64,000 bases of DNA, from the NCBI RefSeq assembly GCF_017654505.1, contig NC_054539.1, forward strand, positions 72,086,413 through 72,150,412, in the 5' to 3' direction. The translations under genes were made by a program, and so were the position numbers. This DNA comes from Polyodon spathula (taxonomy: Eukaryota; Chordata; Actinopteri; Acipenseriformes; Polyodontidae). The notes below the pieces were generated by a model that did not search any database, was not told the origin of the DNA, and worked only from the letters and a program-made list of their open reading frames with translations. Positions 47,640-60,138 of the stretch are shown here, piece by piece. The number at the start of each line of letters is the position of its first letter. The stretch's first letter is position 1.

Positions 47640-48372
47640 AATAACAGAAGAGAGACTACATCAAAACAAGGACAACAACTCAGGTGGGATAGCCATTAAA
47701 TGCAGTTATCTAAATGCTAGAAGTCTCAAAAACTAAGTGTTAGAACCTGAATCTACAGCACCAATAAGTAATTACGATGTGATAGGTGTTACAGAAACTT
47801 GGTTATCCGAGAGTGATGGAGACAAATATAATATTAGTGAGTACACTGTATAGGAAAGACAGGGATGGCAGAAGAGGCAGAGGGTTAGCGCTATACATCA
47901 AAAAATAGTTTCAATAGACTCAATACGGGTCAGAATAATGGACACATTAGGGCATAATAATAGAGGCATGCTATAGATTCAGATACTGAGCAAAATAATC
48001 TGTTATACTGTTACATTAGAAATGCGTGTAGCAAAGGAGAAGCCATAAGAATGGGGGGTTTCAACTTCCCCCAAATAAAATGGGAAAATCCAATGGAGAG
48101 CATGACAGCCGGAATTGAAATGGTAGAAATGACAAATTACTGTTTCCTAACGCAATTTGTCAATGTACCAACTAGAGGGGAGGCATGCCTTGATTTAGTT
48201 TTTTCAAATAACAAAGACAAACTAAGATCACAACATGGTCTCATTTGAAATGCTTTTTAAGACCACAAAACTAAAGACTAAAGCTACGGTTTACAATTTT
48301 AAAAAGTCAACCATGAGGCTAACAGAAGAAGATTGGATAAAATAGAGGAAACATCCACAGAAAAAAAAATAT
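47640..48372 (+). mobile_element. CR1-type LINE endonuclease fragment (copy E)
   Basis: Encodes the APE-like endonuclease that nicks target DNA, in several broken pieces: CSYLNARSLKN (about 47700), SNYDVIGVTETWLSESDGD (about 47768-47824), and from 48051 GGFNFPQIKWEN, CFLTQFVNVPTRGEACLDLV and FSNNKDK. Stops interrupt the first part, and the conserved GDFN reads GGFN, so a catalytic Asp is lost. From 48184 it overlaps in sequence with the start of copy B, which shows that the fragments belong to one family. It is cut off by an LTR at 48373. Confidence 0.85.
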
Positions 48373-48679
48373 TGTAATGTTGAGTGAAAATAAGGAGCCA
48401 GACAAACCACGCAAGATCTTGTTCGTTAAATAGCAGACTTTATTTAGCAAGGGTCAGCACACAACAACACAGCCCACATGCTGCCCCTTTATACATCAAA
48501 ACCCAGATACCTTTAGACATAACAAGACTTACAATGTAGACGTAACAAGACACATTACTGAACCCCATAAAATGAGGGACAAACACAACACGATTGAACA
48601 ACATTCACAAGCACACTGGGGTCATGACTCGATCACCCCCCCTTCTATCGGCACACATAACACAGTACAGATCGCTACA
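48373..48679 (-). mobile_element. Solo LTR at the end of the CR1 fragment
   Basis: On the minus strand, 307 bp starting TGTAGCGATC and ending CAACATTACA. ATAT lies on both sides (48369-48372 and 48680-48683), a 4-bp target duplication. It has a TATA box (GTATAAAGG, + strand about 48485-48493) and AATAAAG (+ strand about 48436-48442) in proper order near the end. The family is unrelated to the TGTGACAG LTRs. Superfamily (Gypsy or ERV-like) cannot be decided without internal sequence. Confidence 0.75.
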
Positions 48680-48683
48680 ATAT

Positions 48684-51600
48684 ACTACACATACTACATA
48701 TTTAAGAGCAGACACCAGCTGTTCAGTTTTGCAACCAAGGACATGCAAAGGCTAAATGAAAATAAATATTAATGAGATGTCTACTGCTGAGCTACAGTAT
48801 CTGTCTAATGGTTTAGAGCAGCCTGGAGTCTGTCTGGCATGGTCCTAATCTTTGCCCTTTATCTTGACCAGCTGGTTATGGTCTGCTGCCTTAACATCAG
48901 GCTTTGCAGCACTGAGGTCATCATGTGGCTCAACAGCAGCATTCTGGCTAATTCATCTCCTGTTGGTACTGAACTGCTAGTGAAGCTCTCAGAGTGTCAT
49001 TGCTTGGAGCACAGAGAAGTTTCTGTGGAAAGCCGCCCTCCTGATACTCTCTGAAGAGGCAACTTGTTCAGCAAGGCTCTAGGTAATGGTTACCTTGACA
49101 TCTGTTCACTGTGCAAATTGCAGAGCAGGAGCATCATATAATTTTGAGTGGGTTGTAGTTGCACCAGACTGTATTGATTTATAATGCAATATGTTCCAGG
49201 CAGCATAGGATTATACCCCAGCTGTTATGTAATCAGAGTTCTGAAATTTCAACCACGTATAGGGATTTAACAAACCGTTTCAATACAGATGGCATTTATA
49301 CTTTATTATTATACATCATTTATTCCTAGTTTTAAACCAAAGCCAAGTCAGACACTATTCACTTTATCATTTTCTTTTTAAAATTATAATATAACATTTA
49401 CAAGGAGAGGCACACCCTGGAATGTATTTAAAAAAAAAAACAATCATTGAGTTTGTTCACTACAGGTTCTTTATTTTACCAGGACATAGCTAAGGGACAA
49501 CCAGAACAAAGACCTAATTCATACACTTCCACTGCAGACCATAGAACCTTACCCCTTGACTGTTGACAGTCCCTACAGGTCCAGCATCCTGTACAGTCCA
49601 ATCATATAGTGATACCAGTAGTTAAAAACAAGCGCCCAAAAGACAAGTACCAGCACAGCCAATTATCTGTATGATTTTATAGGGCTACACTCCAGGAATT
49701 TTACAATACCAACAACACAAGTAAAACAAAAGCTACTTGGACCTTTGTGTCATTGAAAACTCGCTTTCCCAGCAGTAAAGTTTAACTTACAAAGGCGATA
49801 GCTGTCCATGCAATGGAAGAAATAACCCATGACACTGCTGAGGGAAAATTAAATTAGAGTCACTAATAGCAGGTCAGCCACGCGTGTGCTGAGCTAATGA
49901 AAGTGACCATGTGATAAGCAAGATCCACTTTACTTCCAGCTCTTGTGGCAAGCATTTATCTAGACAACAATCGATGCACAATGGAGATGCTAACATGCTT
50001 ATCGTGTAGCCCAAAAGCCCAGAGAGGGTCTTTATCTATTAGCCTCCTGAAAGATGTACAGGTTCCCCAGTGAAAGCCATTAGAAGCAGTTGAATATCTT
50101 TGCTGTGCTTCAGCAGAGTCAATCCATCATTTCAGAGAGTTTGCCCTTTCATTCTGTATTCTGTTTGGAATGGCCTTTTGAACCACATCTGACCCTTGAC
50201 CGGTCTTTGCAACTCAACGGGAGGGAGAAGAGGGGATCTGAAGCATAAAGATTAGACCCTAAGTAGAGCACTATATTAAACAATACAATTAGAAAGAAAT
50301 GACCTATATTTTATTAAATTAGCTGCAGTGAGAGAAATTTCATTCTGAGCCTGTAAAAAGGCTATACAAGAAATGCTATGCCATTCTGTAAGCTAGTTAA
50401 GAATATGGATAGTGGGGCCAGATAAATAGACAGAGAAAGAACCATATAATTCAAGCCCCATTCTCAGCATACTCAGCAAGGAGTCAGTAATCCTGTATTT
50501 ATTAAGTATCCATGCTAAACTCAAAAGCATGACCAAGATAAGCAAGTGATAGCCTCTGCCAACAAGAAACTAAGCCAAAACATTTTTAATAACTATGAAT
50601 TTCATGAGAAGATAGTTATCGACATGACAAGCCCCATTTAATCACAACATCCACTTTACAGACCCCCCACCCGGTTAGATGTACAGGGGCTGTACCTTCA
50701 TCCACTATAATAGTTATGCTTGTACTCAGAATGTGCATAAGGTATTGTCACACAGAACACTTTACAACCTAAGCAGTGAAATCTGCTGTCCATCTAAACG
50801 CTATTGTGTTGCTTAGTGTGTAGAGATATCACTTAAGGTTTTATTACTGGTTGTTACTCCACCCTAACTCGCCAAAGTAACTGATTTATTTGTTTATTGC
50901 CATTATATGGGGCTTTTCATGCATATTCATGAACCTGTTCCTGCCAGTCTGAACCTGTGCTGGAGTGAGCAGGTAAAGCATATGAACCAATCAAAAGGCT
51001 GAACTTTGGGAGGTGTCAGGAACCAATGAAATGTTTCTGATTGAACAGGTTGGGTTTTAGCAGCCGATGTTATGAATTCCTATTTTGACAGGAAGACCCA
51101 AAGCGTAACTGAGATGAAATGAAAATAACTATTCAAAACTGATTTATTACCAGGGATATCTTAATACAACATATCAAAGCATATGTGATTATTGAAAAGA
51201 TATTGCAAGAATACGTACAACAAAACAGTTTGTTGTGTTTTAAACTCTAAACCTGTTTCCTTTAGTTTTTGTTGAAAAATAACAGTTTGGAGTTAAAAAA
51301 AAAAAAAAAATGTTTAGCTGTTAAAAGTGTTTTATTCTGCACAGAAAATGTTTGTTTTCCTCGCATTTGTTGTTTTTCCAATTTGAATTTTGGTGCTTCG
51401 TAACTGTTCTGTACAATGCAATAATATGGCCAAGCACCTATAATTTGTGAGAACAGTTCAAATTATTTTAATTTTCAGTCAAGAAAACATCTGAGATTCA
51501 CACCTCGGTATGCTTTTCTTTTTCGTTTTAGCTCACTTGCCATATATCAGACATATGAATCAGAACCTGATACAAGGAATGTAGCACATTCAATGCTGTG

Positions 51601-52209
51601 ATGAAGTTTTGTTTCGTTCAATATAATATTACCCTGTCACACTTTATCAAAAAGGTATGACAAATAAAACAAACAGGCAGTTAATATCCTCATTCAGGGT
51701 TCCTAATGGAGGACTCTGCACATCAGCTCTCATCTTGCCAGTTTAAAGATGGGAATTAACTTTATACAGATGTACAAGTTGCAAAGAATAAATTACTGTT
51801 CATATATTATGAAGCACAAGTCTTGGTTGCCTCTTGTGCTTTGTAAACTAAAGCAATTGATTAGACTAATTCTTCGCAAAACTGCCTCGTCCATTTGTTT
51901 CTCTTTCTAAAAAGCAATCTCTGCTTGTCTGGCCTTAATTTATGATCGCTGGCTTATCTTTTGTAACTCCACCAGGGCATGTACAAAAAACGTACCAGTT
52001 GTTATTGCTAAGTGTTATTTTAAATATAAAACATGGACATTTTAATCTAAACAGACAGCTTTTGTCCTAGATGGATTTTTAACCGTATGCTTTTCCAGTT
52101 AACAATAAATTAAGATAAATGATTTCACTCTGTAATCAGTGTCTCTGAGATCACAAGCACAAATGCCAGAGAGTGAAGCAATGAAAAGTGTTTGGGACCC
52201 TGACATTAT

Positions 52210-52212
<3 letters not shown>
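48684..52212. other. Unassigned sequence
   Basis: About 3.5 kb with no recognised gene or element. Sequence looks unique, with only an A-run near 49431-49440 and 51296-51310. Confidence 0.35.

Positions 52213-52286
<74 letters not shown>
52213..52286. repeat. (TA)n microsatellite
   Basis: TA array directly upstream of a LINE fragment. Confidence 0.96.
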
Positions 52287-52288
<2 letters not shown>

Positions 52289-52299
52289 TTTCACTGATA

Positions 52300-52890
52300 C
52301 CCATCCGCTAAGTCAATTATATGTCACTGTTGTTCCTGTATTTAAAAAGGGAGGTAAATTTGACCTTGGGAACTACAGACCTATAAGTTTAACATCAATC
52401 ATATGTAAAATCATGGAAACTAATAATAAGGACCAAAACTGGAGGAATATTTATATAGTAACACAATTACAGGAGACAGCCAATGCGGCTATAGGAAGAG
52501 TAGATCTTGTTTAACTAATTTATTAGATTTCTTTCAGGAGTTGACACTAGAGTGAACAAAGTATAGTGTGTATGACATAATCTACTTAGATTTTCAAAAA
52601 GCATTTGACAAAGTACAGCATGAAAGACTATACATAAAGATTAAATCATCATACATGGTAAAGTAACAGCATGGATTCATAACTGGTTATTGGAGTAACG
52701 TAACAATTGGGGTTCCACATGGATCAATATTGGGACCATTGCTATTGTTAATCTATATAAATGGCTTTGACCAAGACATAGTCAGTAAACTATGCAAATT
52801 TGCAGATGACACAAAACCCTCTGAGGTGTAGCCAACAACCAATCAGCAACTTTAATAATACAAAGAGATTTAGACAAGATTCAAACTTCG
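52300..52890 (+). pseudogene. LINE reverse transcriptase remnant, diverged CR1/L2-like
   Basis: RT motifs in order despite stops and frameshifts: VPVFKKGGKFDLGNYRPISL and TSIICKIME (52330-52420), DIIYLDFQKAFDKVQHERL (about 52574-52632), GVPHGSILGPLLLLIYINGF (about 52709-52768) and KFADDTKP (about 52796-52820). Both catalytic motifs (LDFQKAFD, FADD) are still legible. It differs from copies A to E enough (GVPHGS, INGF) to be another subfamily or a much older copy. It ends where Harbinger sequence begins at about 52895. Confidence 0.85.
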
Positions 52891-52894
52891 GCTG

Positions 52895-53275
52895 ACACGT
52901 TCGGAGGAGAAGGGCAAGACGAAGAAGACCCTGCATATTCAATCCAAGGGTCACTGTTTGGGATGCTGAAGGATACGGTGCTAAAGCATTATTGTGTCAC
53001 TCTGCAGGTCATCCTAGACCTAATAGCTGAATTGAAGGATGAGCTAAACCCCAGCGACAATCTAGGGACCACTATTTCTGCACATGTGAAAGTGTTGTGT
53101 TCTCTGCACTACTTAGCCTCTGGTTCCTTTCAGAGCACAGTTGGAAAGTCTGGATGGAAAGCCCAATCCACCTTTTCCAGATAGCTAGGCAGATTTCTGG
53201 ATGTCATGCTAAAAAGGGCAGGCCAATCTATATAATTTCCTAAGGATACTAACATAACTGATGTTGGCTGAGGCT
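52895..53275 (+). pseudogene. PIF-Harbinger transposase N-terminal remnant
   Basis: The frame through 52963-53184 reads GSLFGMLKDTVLKHYCVTLQ, VILDLIAELKDELNPS, SAHVKVLCSLHYLASGSFQS and TVGKSGWKAQSTFSR. This matches the start of PIF-Harbinger transposases, relatives of HARBI1 (pattern R...I..L...L.P......LP..V.VL..L.FLA.GSFQ..VG...G.SQ..VSR). After a stop the sequence continues as GRFLDVMLKRAGQ and FPKD, the next conserved block. The catalytic DDE region is missing because of a deletion near 53275. Such transposases insert at short TWA sites with the help of a partner protein. Confidence 0.75.
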
Positions 53276-53281
53276 TTTCTA

Positions 53282-53359
53282 AAATTCCAGTTCATGCTGA
53301 GTGACCTCAGCCGTAAGGACACTTAACTCCTTTTTAGAAGACTTGTATTTTCTTTTCCG
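53282..53359 (-). pseudogene. Harbinger Myb-like partner protein remnant
   Basis: The minus strand reads GTRKRKYKSSKKELSVLTAE followed by VTQHELEF and a stop. It resembles the start of the Myb/SANT-like second protein of Harbinger elements (RKR..F...EL.VL..EV). Its position, opposite in strand and directly next to the transposase remnant, fits a convergent two-gene element that lost its middle. The match is short. Confidence 0.4.
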
Positions 53360-55226
53360 AGTGCCAAGAGAACTTTTCTGCCCTTCCTCTGACGTATTTG
53401 TGGTTTGTAATATAGCGACTACTGCTCTCTGTACTCCTAATTGTGCAAGTGCAGTGGATAAATACACTGATGCGCTCATTGAGACCCTCATTATCATAAT
53501 TGCGGCTCATTATTTGTTTGTGTTGAGTAATTTGCGTTGCTCTTAAGCTTACATAGGGCACCATGCAAAATAATTGCTTGGGCACCATGCAATTTGAGTT
53601 TTGCATCCGCAATTTTTTGCAGTGCGCCTATACTTACATCTACCCCATAATGTACAGTAGCACGTGTCTCTCAGACATGCAATGTAGTTCTAACAGCAAG
53701 CAAAACTTCCTTTCAAATCCCCCACATTGCTCTTCTTTATAGTTTCTCTATTCTGTTTGTGCACACAGAATTCACTGCTCCTCATATCTTGTTTTGGGCC
53801 CTGCTTACTGACACACACACGCACAGCTCTGCAGGAGCACGACTACATACAACCCAGCAGTCTGTAGAAGTTGTCTCCTCCAGCTTTGGGAGTCGGCCAT
53901 AGTTTAAGTCTGAGTAATGTTGACTTTTGATCAGAAGGCAAATGCAGCTGCAAAGAAAAGGGGGTTAGGTAAAATTAACCAAGTTCAATTTAAATTGTGT
54001 TACTTTTTTGACTACTCTTCATTAGCACCTGAATTCAGAATTTGCACTCTAACTTTTCTCATGCTCTCATTGTAAGGTATGAAAAGGAAGTAGCTGAAGA
54101 CACCTGTCTGTTTTATAGGAGAAAACAAATACATTTGCCAATACAAATTCCTGCATTGTACAAAAACATTATTGGAATGGTTGATTTTAAAACAAAAATA
54201 ATTTAAGTCATCAAATCAGCTGGAATTTGAGGTTTTCTATAACAAATAGAAACACCTGCCATAACACTGTCAATAGGATGTTAGGTTTCTGTGGGCGGTC
54301 AGGGTGGCACTGACTCTACATGGCAAGGACATTTTATTGTTTTTGGGATTAATGACCATATCTCAGTGATTCCCAACTCTAATGCTTTAGGGAGGTCGAT
54401 ATGAAACTCTGCAGCAATTACCATAAGAAAGTTGGATTCAGTCTTGGATAATCAGAAGCGTATTCAGAAAATGACAAACAGCAGGGAGATACAGCTTCGA
54501 GACATTACAGTATCAATGTCTCAGATCTGCAAGAAATGGCAGGTATGTCTTTTATTTATTTGTAATATTTGTATTATTGTTATTTTGTCGAACAGCTGAT
54601 AGAAGGAATGCCAAAGCGGCTGCCTTTATCTAACTGAAGGTGTTTGTTTAACTGTTCCAGATGCTTTTAGACATGACATCAAGTGACCTGATGACTGCTT
54701 CAGATTCAATTAAAATGGAGCTTGGACAGGACTGCACAACAGCTCTGAAAGAGATGGATGATGGGTGGGGGTCAGGTCTCCGAAAGAGCCCTTGGCTCAG
54801 AGATGTTAAGCAATCCAGCCACAGTCAATGGTTTAGGTTCACAGCAATCAGTAGTACACAGTGATGCATGACTGTGGTTTTAATAAGGTCAGTGTTCTTT
54901 AAGGAATATCTCTTCCTAACAGCTTTCTGTCTCACAGGCTTTTCCATTGAAGTCAAGCGGATCATCGTCACGCTAAACAGCATATAAGTATCCTGAGATG
55001 GTGTAACATTAACATTATTTCAGTGTCCCATCAAAACATTTTAAAAGTAACAGAGAACTTTTTGATTGTAAAGGACCCTCTGAGTATATGTATCTATAGC
55101 ATGATTTTCAAAAGGAGCAACATTTCAACTGGGTTGCAAAGGATTTTTAAAGCGTGATTTATGTAACCAAAAGCTGTATTTATATATTTTAAAGCTTCAA
55201 CAATACCTATATAATATTATTTAAGT
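53360..55226. other. Unassigned sequence
   Basis: GGGCACCATGCAA occurs twice at about 53556 and 53580, perhaps near a transposon end. A possible exon-like 67-codon frame at 54661-54864 resembles nothing known. No gene supported. Confidence 0.35.
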
Positions 55227-55240
55227 TATATATATATATA

Positions 55241-55292
<52 letters not shown>
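55227..55292. repeat. (TA)n microsatellite
   Basis: TA array with one GT interruption at about 55241. Confidence 0.95.
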
Positions 55293-55293
<1 letters not shown>

Positions 55294-55382
55294 TTTTGAT
55301 AAATTTTCGAAATGAGTCGCTGTCCAAAATCTTAAGTACGACTATCACAGACGTTCTCAAAGAGTTAAGTCTAAGTTATCAG

Positions 55383-55434
<52 letters not shown>

Positions 55435-55455
55435 GTGGTAGTGGTAGTGGTAGTA
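55383..55455. repeat. (TTA)n then (AGTGGT)n
   Basis: TTA run to about 55434 followed by three to four AGTGGT hexamers. Confidence 0.93.
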
Positions 55456-57780
55456 TTGTATTTTTTTACTGTTCCATTTCTTTCAGTGGTTCTTCTTGCC
55501 AATCTTGAAATACTGTGATTTTGTATTGTCTCTATTAAGGTGTGTTCACCCGAGTTCAAGAGATGCTCTTTAGCTCTAGTTGTCTGGCATAGACATATGG
55601 AATATAGGCTAGATCAGCTGAAGTATCTTTATAAAAGTAACATCTGGTAACATCTAGTAATCTGCCACTTTACATCATTACCCTTTGTTTTGGTGGAAAT
55701 GCACAGCTGTTCACCAGATGTTGGTGGAACATACTAATATATACTTTGAATGATTAAGCCTACATTACAGATGACAGGAAACCAGAACTGAAGAACACCA
55801 CCTTAACAAGGACTTTTTGATTTTGAATAATTGCAATAAGAAACACTGAACATGATTGGATACATCATACAATGTAAGAAAACAGTATTACAAATAAATA
55901 AGTAAATCAATAAAAACCTAAGAAAATGCATTTGAAGCGAGTTACTCTATAAGTAAACAAGGGTTCTTAGTGAGATTATGGTCATTTGTCAATCGTATAA
56001 AATGGATAACAATTCTGGGTCCCCCTCCCAGTGCATATATCTATTCAGGGATAACAAGGCATTAGGAAAGTAAGTGGTCTGAGTGAGATGAAACAACAGA
56101 TGTCCACCCCACAGCACCAAAACAAACTATACAGAACTATACAGAACTTGTATGCACTCCCCTAACTGGGTCAGATCTTTGTGTGTGGTGAGTAGAGTAG
56201 CACCCACGTTAAATATAACCAGTAGTTTAGAAAGTAATTTCCAGTAGCCAGACACATCCTGTACACTCAATCAGTATAAACAGATGCAGGACAGGCTACA
56301 TAGCTTGCAATTATTTACAATGAATACAATAATATGTATTGTACTTCAAAGACCATTTAAGTTGATACATTACTTCAGGGAATTTTGCATGATGTGGTGT
56401 TGTGCTTGTTGCACAATTCTAGAAGCACATTTCATCTACCATAAGCCTTTGCTTTTTAGTTAGAAACCTAACTCCCACCCAAACCCTGTCTATCAGTCAC
56501 ATGGCTGCAGTACAGTATATGGCTTCCATGATTCCTATCAAACAGGTAATGAGAATAAATCATAAAGCCAGTGACTACTTATTGTTTATAAGAGCCAGGG
56601 AAGCATTAACTCCCGGTAAGCTGAAAACAACAGTGGTTACTGAAAATGATAACCTGTCCCTTGAAGTGTGGTTCTTTCGTAGCCACAATTGGCAGCATTC
56701 AAGTATCATTTATTTGATTGAGTATTTTTCAACTTTAAAAGTTAGGAATTAGTTAATTTTATAAGGGTTCTTGGCAGAACGGTGGAGTGATATTTGGATG
56801 GCTAGTTGTACCCTTTTATATTTAGAGATTATTTGAAAGAACAGTGTTAATGTAGATTTTTTTTTATCATGTATACAAATTATAACTATTTCTTAATTAG
56901 CACATTAATTAAAAGTGATTAAGAGTGAGATTGTGTTTGGTAGCAGGGCAATTCAATTCAAGGACAAGAGTCATCTGTCATTAGGGTATAAGTTTCAAGG
57001 GAAAAGGTAAATGGGTCGCCAACTTTTTAACGTATTTCTTCAACTTTATGTATAAATGACCTAAATAAATCTTAAAACATTTAACTGCCTGTGTCAGTTA
57101 AAAAAAATAATAAAAGTATACAAATCCTGACAATAGTAAGACAGGAGTGCAATTATCCTTATTGCATTAGATAGTGGATGCAAGTCGAGCAGGGACCACA
57201 GTAGCACGCCATGTTGATAATCTGCTCCAAGATATCGATCATTCAGGTGTATTAGGTCAGAACTGGCAAAAAAGAAAGTGGTCACCAATAACTGTGGCTG
57301 GAAACAGTTAGTGGCAGACAAATAGAAAAGATGATTAGGGAGGCTTGTGAATAAATTAGCGTCTAGGTTGTAGTCAGGTCAAAGGGTTGCCAAACCTGAT
57401 ATTAGGTAAAGGTCCTTATAAAGTGGCCAGAGAGTGTATATTTAGATGCAATACTAACTCAGATGTGTAGATCGACAAGATGCGGCTATCTACAGTTATA
57501 TGAGCATTACAGACCTGATGTATTGCCTTCTCTGCCTAATTTACAATGCAAGTTGATACCAACTTTTGTGTCTCTTTAAGCAGTTATGCATTAGTTGAAA
57601 ACCTTGTCTGCTTGACCTTGTGGAGAATATTTTAGAAAGTTCTTCCTGGGAAAAAAAAACAACAAATATATAAAACCTATATTTATATTTAGTATGGCTC
57701 AGGTGACCCCTTTTTTACTTGGATAGCACTATAAGCCTATCCATTGGCACATTCAAGTTGTAAGGGCCCCAGGTCCTCAC
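55456..57780. other. Unassigned sequence
   Basis: No gene or recognised repeat. An 83-codon open frame at 56501-56752 has no identifiable product. Confidence 0.4.
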
Positions 57781-57781
57781 G

Positions 57782-58205
57782 GTACAGGTGGTTTTCCACT
57801 GGTTATTTGTTGAGCCGAGTGAGAACCAAACCTTGAAACTCTGGCCTCATAACACATCTGAATCTGGCTCAGAGCCGAGCAGGGCCAGGAGCGAGGTTCA
57901 TGATTTTCGTCATTATGTTGCGTCAGTCAGTACATTTGAAGCATACTTCTCCTCTTGCATAACCAGCCTGTCATTGCATTCAGTAATATATGAAGAACGA
58001 AAACGAATAAAAACACAACAATAACTGTAGATCCACCATTCTCAACTCAAACAAATAGCGCCTCTTAATACTGCATGATCTACATGTGACTCAACGTGAT
58101 CATGGCGTGTGACATCATTTGAGGGATCAAGCTCTGCAGTGACAAAACAACCAGACTCATCCTAAGATGGCCTCCCCCTCACGGCTTGATTGTACAGTGG
58201 AAAAG
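57782..58205. mobile_element. Candidate non-autonomous DNA transposon
   Basis: TTTTCCACTG near the left end (57792-57801) faces CAGTGGAAAA near the right end (about 58195-58204). The flanking GAGCCGAGTGAG and CCTCACGGCTTG parts also pair imperfectly, giving inverted ends of about 30 bp. The interior has GGCTCAGAGCCGAGCAGGG, typical in my recollection of fish elements with this end type. No clear target duplication was found and there is no transposase. Confidence 0.4.
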
Positions 58206-58941
58206 AGGTAAGTTTACTTCAATGTCACAGTTATTGGGGTAGTGCCTCCAACTGCTTAAGACTCAACTGAGCCTTATACTTACTGTACACACTATAGTGC
58301 ACATAGAAATAAAAACTGCAAAGAAATCCAATAAACCAAGTTTATTTTTTACAGTATGATGAGATACAGTTTAACAGCAGTGTTGGTATATGGTCATGTC
58401 ATCTCTCTCTCTCTCTCCATATTTAATTTATTAGGAACTGAAGTTAGTTAAAACTCACGTCAATGACTGGAAATCAATAATGAATTCCTAAGCAAGACTG
58501 TGCACTTTGTAAGAAATCTGTGCAAAGCATCCCTCTAACAGTGGATAAGATGATGCCAAACACTTAAATAACCACCACAGAGATGGAATTCAGTTTAATA
58601 ATTAATGACGTTATTCAAGTGAAGGATTTAGTTTTAAATTCATCACAGACTGCTAGCTCAGTTGAATAATTACGGTACATGCTCCTCCTACACATATCCA
58701 CAGGCATAGACAATAAACACAGAGAACACCGTTTTACCATCATTCACAGGCGGATTAAATAAACTATTGGTACTGAAAAGCAGCTTTCCCTTCTTCTTTT
58801 AAATAAGTTCCAATGGAAGTACACTTAGAAGAAAAATGGACAGCAAATCCTACGTATGTCCTATTGATGATGGATATAGTATCAATTAGAGGATTGCAGT
58901 ATACCATGGTGTGGAAGAGCGAAAGCCCTAAATGTAAATAG
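58206..58941. other. Unassigned sequence
   Basis: No gene. A short (CT)n run is at about 58401-58416. Confidence 0.4.
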
Positions 58942-59547
58942 TGTGTGTGTGCTGGGAATATTGGGTTGGGGTTAAAATGCTCTCTGCCATAATGCATGAG
59001 AGAATGTGGCTAGAGCTTTAATTGAATGATTAATGGTTAATTAGGCTCCAGCCATAGGGTGTTTAAGGAGGGAAAATCATTTGTTTTGGGTTGGTGTGTA
59101 GGTGAGTGTTAACTGTGGTTACTCTGAATTGTTCAGTGAAGTAACCTGTGTTAAATTGTGCTGTACTGTGGTTACTCTGAATTGTTCAGTGAAGTAACCT
59201 GTGTTAAACTGTGCTGTACTGTGGTTACTCTGAATTGGTCAGTGAAGTAACCTGTGTTAAACTGTGCTGTACTGTGGTTACTCTGAATTGGTCAGTGAAG
59301 TAACCTGTATTAAACTGTGCTGTACTGTGGTTACTCTGAATTGGTCAGTGAAGTAACCTGTGTTAAACTGCGCTGTACTGTGGTTACTCTGAATTGTTCA
59401 GTGAAGTAACCTGTGTTAAACTGTGCTGTACTGTAGTAACTCTGAATTTGTTTAATTTATTTTGGCCACCTCTGTCTGTATGTCTTTGTTATTAGTTCAA
59501 CAGCGCTTTAAACTTCAGTTATTTCTGTTATCCTATTACATGTGACA
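58942..59547 (+). repeat. LTR-like dispersed repeat (copy 2), with minisatellite
   Basis: Related to 6266-6655: TGGGAATATTGGG, GGGGTTAAAATGCTCTCTG and GAATGTGGCTAGAG at the start, and TTTATTTTGGCCACC and CAGCGCTTTAAAC at the end. The middle contains a 53-bp tandem array absent from copy 1. Ends (TGTG...TGTGACA) suit an LTR, but no target duplication was found. Confidence 0.4.
59111..59450 (+). repeat. 53-bp minisatellite, about 6.4 units
   Basis: GTGGTTACTC starts recur at 59115, 59168, 59221, 59274, 59327 and 59380, with a diverged one at 59433, an exact 53-bp period. Units are nearly identical apart from GTTCAG/GGTCAG and single changes. Confidence 0.96.
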
Positions 59548-59793
59548 AACTCACAATACAGTCAGGCATAGCCAAGCGAAGGTATGATAAAGCAAACAAA
59601 AACAAGGTAAATGCATGAAATGCAAAAAAAAATAAAAAATACAGAAAAGTTTCATAACCTTTGATTTATTATAGTATAGAACATGTCATCATTTTCATAC
59701 ATGGAAACTCAAAGCAACAAGATCACTAGAAATATTATGTGAACATATTGAGCAGCCGTTTAAGATTGGGATATCAAGCTGCAATGTCTGTAT

Positions 59794-59797
<4 letters not shown>
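59548..59797. other. Unassigned sequence
   Basis: Nothing recognised. Confidence 0.4.

Positions 59798-59889
<92 letters not shown>
59798..59889. repeat. Compound (GT)n(TA)n microsatellite
   Basis: About 45 bp of GT passing directly into about 47 bp of TA. Confidence 0.97.
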
Positions 59890-59892
<3 letters not shown>

Positions 59893-60126
59893 CTTTCCTT
59901 TTAAATTATTGACCTCAACTCTGCTGCTGCATATTGTATACAGATCCTACTAGCATCACCATGTGGTGAGATTCAGAATTTCATACAGATTTCATACAGA
60001 TTTTTTTTTTTAACCACAGTAAATGACCGTGATGTTTTAGAGGTGAAACCAATCACAATCTCCTTAATGGTGGGCACTGGTAAATCTCCACTTTGGTTAG
60101 TGTTAGAGGAATTACCACCACACACA

Positions 60127-60138
60127 TTATATATTATA

